Source: an uncultured Clostridium sp. (lineage in GTDB: Bacteria; Bacillota; Clostridia; TANB77; CAG-508). From it: DNA of 28,077 bases. The position numbers and the translations under genes were made by a program. Under the pieces are notes generated by a model, which ran no database searches, had not been told where the DNA came from, and saw nothing but the letters and a program-made list of their open reading frames with translations. Where the stretch lies: positions 1-28,077 of the forward strand of contig USEM01000014.1 in NCBI GenBank assembly GCA_900553695.1, given 5' to 3'. Shown here in pieces: positions 1 to 7,476 of the stretch; the stretch's first letter is position 1, and every line of letters begins with the position of its first letter.

Positions 1-192
1 TTAAAAGCCATAAGAGATGAAATGAATATAAGATATTCTGGGTATATTGATGGAATGGTAGAAGGTAGAGCAGAAGGCAAAGCAGAAGGTAAAACTGAAA
101 TAGCAAAAAAAATGCTAAAAAAATGCATGAAGATTGAAGATATAATTGAATTAACGGGTCTTAGCCAAGAAGAAATAGCAAAACTAAAATAA
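1..192 (+). CDS. C-terminal end of Rpn/PD-(D/E)XK-type nuclease (putative transposase family), truncated by window edge
   Basis: Frame 1 is open from the first base to a TAA at 190-192 (63 residues). The translation has the glycine/glutamate/lysine-rich linker EGRAEGKAEGK followed by a short helical tail, KIEDIIELTGLSQEEIAKL. This tail is typical of the Rpn (YhgA-like, PD-(D/E)XK) family of recombination-promoting nucleases, where the repeated EG-R/K stretch varies in length between copies. The catalytic domain lies outside the window, so activity cannot be judged. A hairpin terminator follows 30 bases downstream. Family assignment rests only on the tail and is an inference. Confidence 0.6.
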   Translation, partial: LKAIRDEMNIRYSGYIDGMVEGRAEGKAEGKTEIAKKMLKKCMKIEDIIELTGLSQEEIAKLK

Positions 193-221
193 CGATAGGA
201 ATATATATAATTACAATTATA

Positions 222-260
222 TTACAAATTGCAAAATTGCTTGCAATTTGTAAATTTTTA
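222..260 (+). terminator. Rho-independent terminator of the Rpn-like gene
   Basis: A perfect 13-bp stem (222-234 with 241-253, arm ttacaaattgcaa) around a 6-base loop is followed by attttta. It is AT-rich but perfectly paired and placed just after the stop codon. Confidence 0.7.
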
Positions 261-313
261 TTATAGAATAAAAACATAAATTTGAGGAAAATTACGAAGG
301 AGGAGCTAAAACC

Positions 314-442
314 ATGAGCATAGTAGCTGTAAGCCTTGAGGCTGTACACACACACACACACACACACACACTATGTTCATTAGAAAATAAAACAAGCATA
401 TTTCCATATGCTTTATTAAAGTTGCATGCAAGAGATGGATAA
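314..442 (+). CDS. Small ORF with His-Thr repeat encoded by a dinucleotide tract
   Basis: ATG at 314 has a strong Shine-Dalgarno (aaggagg, 297-303) 10 bases upstream. The 42-residue product starts MSIVAVSLEAV, continues with four His-Thr pairs encoded by the (AC)13 tract, and ends LLKLHARDG with TAA in the loop of the following terminator. Gain or loss of one AC unit would truncate it within a few codons (to about ...TMFIRK or ...HYVH), so it could behave as an on/off switch. Immediately before the tract is a small inverted repeat, agcc-ttga-ggct. No family is recognised; it may be a real small protein, a leader peptide or chance. The strong ribosome-binding site and the terminator directly after it favour an expressed unit. 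Confidence 0.4.
   Translation: MSIVAVSLEAVHTHTHTHTLCSLENKTSIFPYALLKLHARDG
346..371. repeat. (AC)13 microsatellite
   Basis: Thirteen uninterrupted AC dinucleotides, rare in bacterial DNA of this composition. It lies inside the small ORF that starts at 314 and is prone to slipped-strand length change. Confidence 0.95.
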
Positions 443-458
443 AAGTCCGTCTCTTTTT
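431..458 (+). terminator. Terminator after the His-Thr small ORF
   Basis: A 9-bp stem (431-439 agagatgga with 446-454 tccgtctct, one T-G wobble), 6-base loop taaaag, then a run of T. The stop codon of the small ORF (440-442) is in the loop, so translation would run into the hairpin, an arrangement that can couple translation and termination. Confidence 0.65.
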
Positions 459-482
459 GTTATGCATTTTTAAATTAGTTTT

Positions 483-627
483 GTACAAGGACATCCGCCA
501 AATCTCGTCGGAGCTTTTGTATTTATTTAAAATCGAACCCACGATGGAGACGCCTAAAGAAGCATTTCGGGGGTCTTCGATTTTATCTAAATACAAAACT
601 CCTGCGTTTGGCTGATAAGTACAAGGA
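483..627. mobile_element. MITE-like hairpin insert flanked by 9-bp direct repeats (or structured leader RNA)
   Basis: The 9-mer gtacaagga occurs at 483-491 and again at 619-627. The 127 bases between form a long imperfect inverted repeat. The left half carries gccaaat, a near match of gcaggagttttgtattta and then aaaatcgaa; the right half carries the complements ttcgatttt, taaatacaaaactcct and tttggctgat. The terminal bases atcNgccaaa are inverted at the two ends. No ORF is convincing inside. It sits directly upstream of the pilin/FGE-like gene, whose ribosome-binding site begins about 10 bases after the right repeat. A non-autonomous transposon relic fits the flanking repeats best; a conserved structured 5' leader is the alternative. 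Confidence 0.45.
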
Positions 628-1597
628 ATATAAGAAAAAGGAGTAGGTTTAAAATGAGAAAGAACAAAGGTATAACTTTAATTGCGCTAATTATAACAAT
701 AATAGTGATGCTAATATTAGTAGCAGTAAGTGTAAATATATTAATTAAAAGCAATTTAATAGGAACAGCCGAAAAAACAGTAAATAAATATAAAACGGCA
801 TCAGAAGAAAAAGCAAACGGTGGAGTAATTGAAATAAATGGGAAAAAATATGCTAGTATAGAAGACTATCAAGCTAAAAAGGAATATATAGATTCAAACA
901 TTCCAGGAGGAACAAGAGTAACAAGTAATACGGAATATAAAGTTAATAATAAAACTGCGTGGATACCTGCAGGATTTACTGTATCAGGAATAGATAGTGA
1001 AAGAACAATAGAAGAAGGACTAGTAATGTATGATATACCAGAAGGAACAACACCAGATTGGACAAACCCAGATAGCGTAAAAACAAAATATAACCAATTT
1101 GTATGGATACCAGATCACAAAGAGCAGATTTTGTAGTACAGCTAGATAAATGCCCATATAACTATGTAAAATGGGGAACAAGTATGTCAAATGTAAGTGC
1201 GGGAGCGGTATATTTATGTAATAACCTATATAGTTCAACAAATACAAATTATGGAGCAACAAGTATGCTATGTACGGGAGCTAGTTGGGACAGTATGCTA
1301 GATTTCATAAAAGATTCAACCCATAGTGTAACAGATAGTACAACATGGGGAAATTATAAGAATTCAGATACTTACACAATAAACAGGGGAAAATATGCAG
1401 TGTATTCAAATGGTACACTAGGAAATTTTCAAGATGTAGGTAATGAATACTCAAAAGAGAAAGATACAAGTATTTTATTAACAACAGGAGCAATAGAAAG
1501 AAATAGCTCCAAAAACATATATGATGTAGCAGGAAATGTATGGGAATGGACAACAGAGTCTAGTTCTTCTTCTTTCGACTGGCGAGTTGTCAGGGGC

Positions 1598-1600
1598 CGG
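1598..1600 (+). other. +1 frameshift site at CGG (site 1, pilin/FGE-like gene)
   Basis: The zero frame reads AGG GGC CGG CAG and stops at 1622-1624. Skipping C1598 gives AGG GGC GGC AGT TAC (R G G S Y), the usual RGGS segment of this fold, and stays open to 1721. Confidence 0.75.
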
Positions 1601-1601
1601 C

Positions 1602-1700
1602 AGTTACCTTTTCCCTGGTTCTAACTGTCCAGCGAGTAGCCGCCTCAACTACCATCCGACCTACATCAGTGACTACGGCTACAACGTAGGGTTTCGCCCA
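1602..1700 (+). other. Candidate diversity-generating retroelement variable region
   Basis: Residues SYLFPGSNCPASSRLNYHPT and onward end in YGYNVGFRP, the classic C-terminal surface of C-type-lectin-fold variable proteins. Many codons (TAC, TTC, AGC, CTC, AAC, TAC, ACC, TAC, ATC, GAC, TAC, TAC, AAC) can be derived from AAC by replacing only adenines. Base composition differs sharply from the upstream AT-rich part of the same gene. No template repeat or reverse transcriptase is in the window, so this is inference from pattern. Confidence 0.45.
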
Positions 1701-1778
1701 ACACTTTATGTAAAGCTGTAAGCTTGCAGACGATACATTAATTAAATATCCAAAACTACTTTGGAGTCAAGTAACTTA

Positions 1779-1810
1779 AGGCGTCACTAAGGTGGCGCTT
1801 CTTTGCGTTT
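1779..1810 (+). terminator. Terminator after the pilin/FGE-like gene
   Basis: A 9-bp stem (1779-1787 aggcgtcac with 1792-1800 gtggcgctt, wobbles included) with loop taag, followed by the T-rich stretch ctttgcgtttt. Confidence 0.55.
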
Positions 1811-1871
1811 TACCAAAATGTTGTAATTCTAAAAAATGTTATAAATTTTCTCAAAAATATTTTAAAAAATA

Positions 1872-1901
1872 TTGATTATTAAATTCACTTTGTGATAAAA
1901 T
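1872..1901 (+). promoter_or_regulatory. Sigma-A-like promoter for the 1960 gene
   Basis: TTGATT (1872-1877), 18-base spacer, TAAAAT (1896-1901). The ribosome-binding site aggaggg follows just before ATG 1960. Confidence 0.5.
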
Positions 1902-1959
1902 GATACCGTTATAAATTGTATTTAAATGTGCTAAAATTTTACTAATATTAGGAGGGAAA

Positions 1960-2493
1960 ATGAAGGAATTAGTTGAAGAAAAATTCAAGGAAATTTTTGG
2001 GACGGAAGGAAGATTTAAAACATATTTTGTACCTGCTAAAGTAAATATAGTAGAGGAAGATGAAGATTATAAGGGAGAAATGGCACCTAAAACTAGAGCT
2101 AAAAAGGGAGTTTGTGCAACAATTAGGGAAAGAGAAGATAGAATACTAAACTTCTACTCAGTAAATTTTAGTGAAGCAGGCATAATATCTATTTCAATTG
2201 ATAATGTTGCATACAATGAAAATGAAACTTGGGTAAAATACCCAAAGGAGATCATTCTTTCCTTAAAAGAGGAAGGCTATGAATTAAAACATGGTTTTGA
2301 CATAGTATATTATGAAAATATAGTAACAGATAATAGAAAAGATATTTTAAAAATATTAACAGCAATAGTTTTAAAAGACATGTATAACTTAGATATTAAT
2401 AATGAAACAATAGAAACATTAGAACAAAAAACAGATGAAGAAGATGAGGAAGAAGGCAAAATCCTTACAGGAGAAAAGTTACAAATAGATTAA
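1960..2493 (+). CDS. Degenerate galactokinase N-terminal-domain-like protein
   Basis: A 177-residue protein with aggaggg five bases before the ATG. Residues 11-62 align by eye with the N-terminal substrate-binding part of galactokinase: FGTEGRFKTYFVPAKVNI stands where GalK has an F-G/x-x-APGRVNLIGEHTDYN segment, and later ATIREREDRILNFYSVNF and KYPKEIILSLKEEGYELKHGFDI match the GalK pattern KRDDR..FYS.NF / YPKGVI..L...GY...GFDI. The arginine and the GEHTDY signature are replaced (AKVNIVEEDEDY), and the GHMP ATP-binding motif and remaining domains are absent. The C-terminus is a strongly acidic tail (EEDEEEGK). It is therefore unlikely to be a kinase; a sugar-sensing or scaffold role is possible but unproved. 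It is followed 13 bases later by pantothenate kinase, probably co-transcribed. Confidence 0.55.
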   Translation: MKELVEEKFKEIFGTEGRFKTYFVPAKVNIVEEDEDYKGEMAPKTRAKKGVCATIREREDRILNFYSVNFSEAGIISISIDNVAYNENETWVKYPKEIILSLKEEGYELKHGFDIVYYENIVTDNRKDILKILTAIVLKDMYNLDINNETIETLEQKTDEEDEEEGKILTGEKLQID

Positions 2494-2506
2494 GGCTGGA
2501 GAAAAA

Positions 2507-3315
2507 ATGAGTATAATAGGAATAGATGCAGGAAGTTCATGTATAAAAGCAATTGAGGTAGACCAAGGCGCACAAATAATAAGTAAAGAAATAATCTCAA
2601 AAACTAGTATTATAAACGCATTAGAGCTATTTTTAAAACATAATAATATAAAAGAAACTAATATTTCAAAAATAGTTCTAACAGGAGTTGGAAAAGATGA
2701 AATAAAAGAAAACATACATGGTATACTTACAGAAAAAGTAGATGAATTTGAAGCAATTGCAATAGGAGGATTAGAGCTTTCTCAAAAACAGGAAGCACTG
2801 GTTGTAAGTATCGGAACTGGAACAGCATTTGTAATGGCAAGAAAGGATAGTTACAAACATATAGGTGGAACAGGAGTTGGAGGTCGGAACAATCTTAAAC
2901 TTATGCAAACTAGTTGGAAATACTAAAACGATAGAAGATATAAATAAAGAAATAACAAAAGGAAATTTAGCAAATGTAGATTTAATAATTCAAGATGTAG
3001 CAATAAATGAAATTCAGAATTTGCCCAAAGATACAACATCAGCTAATTTTGGAAAGTTAAATGATAAAGCAACTAAGGCAGATATAATTTTAGGAATAAC
3101 AAACATGGTTTTCGAAACAATAGGAATGATGGCAGTATTTCGGAACACAAAACACAAGCTGTAAGAATATAATTGTTATAGGAAATATTGCTACAATGCC
3201 ATATTTGAAAACTGTTTTAAACAAAATAGAAAAATTACATGGTGTTATTTTTGAAATTCCAGATTTTGCAGAATTTGGAACAGCTTTTGGAGCAGTAAAA
3301 GCAACAATGAACTAG
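2507..3315 (+). CDS. coaW: Type II pantothenate kinase (CoaW-like), with two CGG +1 frameshifts
   Basis: This enzyme phosphorylates pantothenate, the first step of coenzyme A synthesis, in the cytoplasm. The reconstructed product is 268 residues, normal for bacterial type II enzymes. The N-terminal phosphate-1 loop of the ASKHA fold is clear (IIGIDAGSSCIKA), as are the second glycine-rich loop (VSIGTGTAFVM), the HIGGTGVGGGTILNLCKLV segment, and the C-terminal adenosine-binding part (IIVIGNIATMP, then FGTAFGAVKA). The open frame is broken at in-frame CGG 2885-2887 and CGG 3141-3143. Skipping one C at each restores the protein to the TAG at 3313-3315. Without shifts only 139 residues would be made and the fold could not form. 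The start ATG 2507 follows ggctggag. No other pantothenate kinase is in the window. Confidence 0.85.
2885..2887 (+). other. +1 frameshift site at CGG (site 2, coaW)
   Basis: The zero frame is GGA GGT CGG AAC and stops at 2924-2926. Skipping C2885 gives GGA GGT GGA ACA ATC (G G G T I), the conserved glycine-rich turn of type II pantothenate kinases. Confidence 0.85.
3141..3143 (+). other. +1 frameshift site at CGG (site 3, coaW)
   Basis: The zero frame is GTA TTT CGG AAC and stops at 3162-3164. Skipping C3141 gives TTT GGA ACA CAA and then IIVIGNIATMP, the expected C-terminal part. Confidence 0.85.
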
Positions 3316-3360
3316 CAACACAAGATACTATAAAGATACAAATGAAAGGATGATTTTATA

Positions 3361-5925
3361 ATGTACATATTTAACAAAGTAACGGTAAATCCACAATTAC
3401 CAAAATCAATTGAAAAACTAGGAGAAATATCAGAAAATTTGTGGTGGTCTTGGAATACAGAATTTTTGAAAATTTTTAAAGAAATAGATATAGATTTGTG
3501 GGAACAATGTAATAAAAATCCAGTGAAATTTTTAAGATTAGTAGACCAAGAAAAACTTGAAAGGGCATCAACTGATCCAGAAATATTAAGAAATTATAGA
3601 GTCAATGTAGATAATTTTGAAAGTTATATGAAAAGTAGAACAACATGGTTTAGCAAACAATATCCAGAAAATAAAGATGATGTAATAGCATATTTTTCAG
3701 CAGAATATGGACTAGATGAAACATTACCAATATATTCAGGTGGACTTGGAATATTATCAGGTGATCATCTAAAATCAGCAAGTGATTTAGGAATACCAAT
3801 AGTAGCAATAGGTTTATTATATAAAAATGGATACTTTAATCAAAAAATAAATAAAAATGGAGAGCAAGTATCAGAATACTACAATATAGAAATGGATAAC
3901 TTACCAATAAAACCTTTAAAAGATGAAAATGGAGAAGATGTAATTGTATATATCAAACTTCAAAAAGATAAGCTATACATAAAAGTATGGAAAATATGTG
4001 TAGGTAGAGTAAACTTATATTTGCTAGATACAGATATTCCAGAGAATAAAGAAGAATATAGAGGAATAACTTTAAAACTTTATGGTGGAGATCAAGAGAT
4101 GAGAATACGCCAGGAAATGGTTTTAGGTATAGGTGGAGTAAAAGTATTACAAGAACTTGGAATTAACCCGAAAGTATACCACATGAATGAAGGACATTCA
4201 TCTTTCCTTGTATTAGAAGCAATAAAACAAACTATAAAGCAAAAACAGGTATCTTTTGATATAGCAAAAGATATTGTAACAGCAAAAACAGTATTTACAA
4301 CACATACACCAGTTCCAGCAGGAAACGATATATTCCCAATAGAACTTGTTGAAAAATATTTCGATGGATACTGGAAAGATTTAGGAATTACGAAAGAACA
4401 ATTCTTAGAACTTGGAATGAAACCAAGAGATGAAAGCAAAAATAGCTTTAATATGGGAATTTTAGCACTAAAAATTGCAGGTAAGAAAAATGGTGTAAGT
4501 AGACTCCATGAGTCAGTTTCAAGGGAATTATTCTCAGATGTTTGGCCAGACATTGCACCACAAGAATCACCAATAACTTATGTAACAAATGGAGTTCACA
4601 CATGTTCATGGCTTGCACCAAACTTAAAAGAACTATACAACCAATATTTAGAACCATATTGGCAAGATAGAATATATTCAGATGAAACGTGGAAAAGAAT
4701 AGATAAAATTCCAGATGAGGAATTATGGGAAGCACATAAACAAAGAAAAATAAAATTATTAAAACTTGTTAGAGATAATGTAACAGCAAGACTAAAAAAC
4801 AATGGTGTACATTATGAAAAAATAAGAGAAATAGTTTCAGGACTAAACCCAGATGCTTTAACAATTGGTTTTGCACGTAGATTTGCTACATATAAAAGAG
4901 CTGCATTAATTTTTAAAGATTTGGAAAGAATAACACAAATATTAAATGATACAAATAGACCAGTACAAATTATATTTGCAGGAAAAGCACACCCAGCAGA
5001 TAAAGAAGGGCAAGATTTAATTAAATATATACATGAAATATCATTAATGCCACAATTTAAAGGAAAAATATTCTTACTAGAAAACTACAATATAAATGTA
5101 GCAAGGCATTTAGTATCAGGTGTTGACGTATGGCTTAACAACCCAAGAAGACCAATGGAAGCCTCAGGAACAAGCGGAGAAAAAGCATCTGTAAATGGTG
5201 TAGTAAACTTTAGCATACTAGATGGTTGGTGGGCTGAAGGATACAATACAAAAAACGGCTGGGCAATAGGAACAAACGAGGAATACTATTCATATGAAGA
5301 ACAAGACTTAGCAGATAGTGAGAGTATATATAGAACTCTAGAAGATAAGATAATACCAGCATACTACAACAAAAATGAAAAGAGTATATCAGAAACTTGG
5401 ATAAGATTAATGAAGAACTCAATAATGTCTACAGGAGGGAAATATAGTACAGCAAGAATGGTGGTAGACTATACAGAAAAACTATATATGCCATTATTAA
5501 ATCTAACTAATAAATACTTTAGTAGTTTAGAGAATGTTACAGAATATAATAGAATAAAACAAGAGCTATATGCAAACTGGAATGATATAAAAATAACACA
5601 AGAAAATAATGCAGATAACATTACAGTAGATGCTGGAAACAAGATAAAAGTATCTTGCAAGGTTGAATTACCAAATATAGACAAAGACTATATACAAACA
5701 GAATGTTACTATGGAAAAATACTGGAAAATGGTATAGTTGAAGATATAAACATAATGCCAATGGATTTAGTAGAAGAAAACAACGAAACAAAAACATACA
5801 CATATGAAACAAAAATAGAAATGAAAACAGGAGGAAACTATGGTTATACCTTTAGAGTAATGCCAAAGCATCCAATGCTACTAGACCCAGAAAACTTAAA
5901 TCTAGTAAAATGGATAACAAAATAA
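3361..5925 (+). CDS. glgP: Alpha-glucan phosphorylase (GT35, DUF3417-containing type)
   Basis: Cleaves alpha-1,4-glucan with phosphate to give glucose-1-phosphate, using pyridoxal phosphate. At 854 residues it is the shorter bacterial/thermophile-type alpha-glucan phosphorylase rather than the animal/E. coli glycogen phosphorylase. Residues about 10-120 form the DUF3417 domain (LWWSWNTEFLKIF). The glucan-binding part begins near 120 (AYFSAEYGLDETLPIYSGGLGILSGDHLK), with YHMNEGHSSF near 270. The phosphate/PLP half has IGFARRFATYKRA and the PLP segment EASGTSGEKASVNG, where Lys608 is the likely Schiff-base lysine. The last about 130 residues (after KLYMPLLN) form an extra beta-rich C-terminal domain. 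ATG 3361 has aaaggatg upstream. A terminator follows directly. Confidence 0.93.
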   Translation: MYIFNKVTVNPQLPKSIEKLGEISENLWWSWNTEFLKIFKEIDIDLWEQCNKNPVKFLRLVDQEKLERASTDPEILRNYRVNVDNFESYMKSRTTWFSKQYPENKDDVIAYFSAEYGLDETLPIYSGGLGILSGDHLKSASDLGIPIVAIGLLYKNGYFNQKINKNGEQVSEYYNIEMDNLPIKPLKDENGEDVIVYIKLQKDKLYIKVWKICVGRVNLYLLDTDIPENKEEYRGITLKLYGGDQEMRIRQEMVLGIGGVKVLQELGINPKVYHMNEGHSSFLVLEAIKQTIKQKQVSFDIAKDIVTAKTVFTTHTPVPAGNDIFPIELVEKYFDGYWKDLGITKEQFLELGMKPRDESKNSFNMGILALKIAGKKNGVSRLHESVSRELFSDVWPDIAPQESPITYVTNGVHTCSWLAPNLKELYNQYLEPYWQDRIYSDETWKRIDKIPDEELWEAHKQRKIKLLKLVRDNVTARLKNNGVHYEKIREIVSGLNPDALTIGFARRFATYKRAALIFKDLERITQILNDTNRPVQIIFAGKAHPADKEGQDLIKYIHEISLMPQFKGKIFLLENYNINVARHLVSGVDVWLNNPRRPMEASGTSGEKASVNGVVNFSILDGWWAEGYNTKNGWAIGTNEEYYSYEEQDLADSESIYRTLEDKIIPAYYNKNEKSISETWIRLMKNSIMSTGGKYSTARMVVDYTEKLYMPLLNLTNKYFSSLENVTEYNRIKQELYANWNDIKITQENNADNITVDAGNKIKVSCKVELPNIDKDYIQTECYYGKILENGIVEDINIMPMDLVEENNETKTYTYETKIEMKTGGNYGYTFRVMPKHPMLLDPENLNLVKWITK

Positions 5926-5931
5926 AAAACA

Positions 5932-5972
5932 AAAGCAGTTCTAAAATAAAATTTAGAATTGCTTTAATTTTT
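5932..5972 (+). terminator. Terminator of glgP
   Basis: A 14-bp stem (5932-5945 with 5952-5965, one G-T wobble), loop ataaaa, then aattttt. Confidence 0.85.
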
Positions 5973-5973
5973 A

Positions 5974-6002
5974 TTGACACCATTATTGCAAAATGATAAA
6001 AT
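5974..6002 (+). promoter_or_regulatory. Sigma-A promoter of pyk
   Basis: TTGACA (5974-5979), 17-base spacer, TAAAAT (5997-6002), 34 bases before the pyk ATG. Near-consensus and directly after the glgP terminator. Confidence 0.8.
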
Positions 6003-6036
6003 CTAAACAGATTAGATTGAAAGGAATGAATGTATT

Positions 6037-7476
6037 ATGAGAAAAACAAAAATTGTATGTACTTTAGGTCCTGCAACAGATAGTGAAGAAGTACTTAAGA
6101 ACCTTATGCTAGAAGGAATGAACGTTGCAAGGATTAACTTTTCACATGGAAATTATCAAGACCAAGAGGGTAGAATAAACATGTTCAAAAAAGTAAGAGA
6201 TGAGCTAAAATTGCCAATTTCTCTACTATTAGATACACAAGGACCAGAAATTAGAATTGGAAAATTTGCAGAAAACCAAATTTTCTTAGATAAAGGTCAG
6301 GAATTTACTTTAACAAACAGCGATGATTTAGGAGATAAAACAAAAGTATCTATAACATATAAAACATTATACCAAGAAATAGATGTTGGAAGAACAATTC
6401 TTGTAAATGATGGAACAATAGAACTTAAAGTAAAAGAAATTAAAGATAAAGATATAGTTTGTGAAGTTATTCAAGGAGGAAAACTTACAAATAGAAAAAG
6501 TATAAACATACCAGATTTTATAGTTACACTTCCAGGAATTACTGAAAAAGACATAGCAGATATAAAATATGGTATAACAGCAGGTTTTGATTATATTGCA
6601 GCTTCATTTGTTAGAAAACCACAAGATGTTATTGAAATAAGAGAAGTATTAAAACAAAATGGTGGAGAACATATTAAAATAATTTCAAAAATAGAAAACA
6701 GAGAAGGAATAGATAACTTTGATAAAATACTAGATGTATCAGATGGTATTATGGTTGCAAGAGGAGATTTAGGTGTAGAAATACCAATGGAAGAAGTTCC
6801 AATATTCCAAAAAGAATTTATCAAAAAAACATATAAACAAGGAAAACCAGTAATTACAGCAACCCAAATGCTAGAATCTATGATAAGTAACCCAAGACCA
6901 ACAAGGGCAGAAGTAAGTGATGTTGCAAACGCAATATATGATGGAAGCAGTAGCATAATGCTATCAGGAGAAACTGCAACAGGCGAATTTCCAGTAGAAT
7001 GCGTAAAAACAATGAGTCGAATTGCCTTAAGAATAGAAAGCTCAGTAAAATACTGGAAAAGATTTAAAACAAGGGAATATGAACTAAAAGATATGAACAC
7101 AGAATGTATAATGAATTATGCAGTATGTACAACAGCAATGAATGTTGATGCAAAAGCAATTATTGCTTACACAAATACAGGAGATACACCAAGAATAGTA
7201 TCAAGCTTTGGACCAGGATGCCCAATATTTGCAATAACACAAAACGAGGTGATATATAGACAACTAGGTTTGTGTTGGGGAATAACACCAAAATTATTTG
7301 AACCACAACCAAATATAGATGTATTGCTACATAAAGGTTTAGATAAACTAAAAGAAGAAAAATATTTAAATGAAGGCGATAAGGTTGTTATAGCAGGAGG
7401 AACAAAAGTATTAACAGATGTACCAACTGAAGAATTAAAACAAAACATAGTAATGGGAGGAGTTGTTGAAGTATAA
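6037..7476 (+). CDS. pyk: Pyruvate kinase
   Basis: Last step of glycolysis: phosphoenolpyruvate plus ADP to pyruvate plus ATP. At 479 residues it is the usual bacterial length without the extra C-terminal PEP-utiliser domain found in some Firmicutes. It begins RKTKIVCTLGPATDS; NFSHGNY (substrate/metal site) is near residue 35. The B domain spans about 70-165. The active-site lysine motif IISKIENREG and the metal-binding MVARGDLGVEIP are present, as is the PVITATQMLESM signature helix. The C-terminal allosteric-type domain ends in GGVVEV. The stop codon overlaps the first base of the next ATG (TAATG), so the downstream peptidase gene is translationally coupled. Confidence 0.97.
   Translation: MRKTKIVCTLGPATDSEEVLKNLMLEGMNVARINFSHGNYQDQEGRINMFKKVRDELKLPISLLLDTQGPEIRIGKFAENQIFLDKGQEFTLTNSDDLGDKTKVSITYKTLYQEIDVGRTILVNDGTIELKVKEIKDKDIVCEVIQGGKLTNRKSINIPDFIVTLPGITEKDIADIKYGITAGFDYIAASFVRKPQDVIEIREVLKQNGGEHIKIISKIENREGIDNFDKILDVSDGIMVARGDLGVEIPMEEVPIFQKEFIKKTYKQGKPVITATQMLESMISNPRPTRAEVSDVANAIYDGSSSIMLSGETATGEFPVECVKTMSRIALRIESSVKYWKRFKTREYELKDMNTECIMNYAVCTTAMNVDAKAIIAYTNTGDTPRIVSSFGPGCPIFAITQNEVIYRQLGLCWGITPKLFEPQPNIDVLLHKGLDKLKEEKYLNEGDKVVIAGGTKVLTDVPTEELKQNIVMGGVVEV

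Larger units (their letters stand above)
654..1721 (+). pseudogene. Type IV pilin-like N-terminus joined to FGE-sulfatase/C-type-lectin-fold domain; broken
   Basis: The start at 654 has aaaaaggag upstream. The first 30 residues are a prepilin-like leader and hydrophobic helix (KGITLIALIITIIVMLILVA). From about 1130 the translation matches the formylglycine-generating-enzyme/C-type-lectin fold (SWDSMLDFI, NVWEWTTE, WRVVRGGSY, YGYNVGFRPTLYVKL). Two breaks exist. Near 1105-1135 the frame changes by -1/+2 and the segment that normally carries a GGFYIGRYE-like motif is absent, so this looks like an internal deletion. At 1598 an in-frame CGG needs a +1 shift to read RG-G-SYLFPG. The last about 120 bases are richer in G and C than the rest and resemble a diversity-generating-retroelement variable region. 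The protein would be surface exposed. Because of the first break I call it a pseudogene; an assembly collapse is also possible. Confidence 0.65.

Noticed and set aside
306..596. 96-residue minus-strand ORF across the AC tract and hairpin element
   Set aside because: Its Val-Cys run is only the complement of the AC tract, it crosses the element boundary and has no ribosome-binding site.
480..650. Cyclic-di-GMP or other known riboswitch before the pilin-like gene
   Set aside because: The sequence lacks the conserved cores I know for GEMM-I, GEMM-II, purine, TPP or THF aptamers; the long near-palindrome with flanking direct repeats fits an insertion better.
2507..3315. Treat coaW, yqfD, tsaD and uvrB as pseudogenes
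   Set aside because: Each has intact conserved motifs on both sides, good start signals, and only single extra C bases, always at CGG. Decay would also give stops, deletions and other indels; none are seen in these genes.
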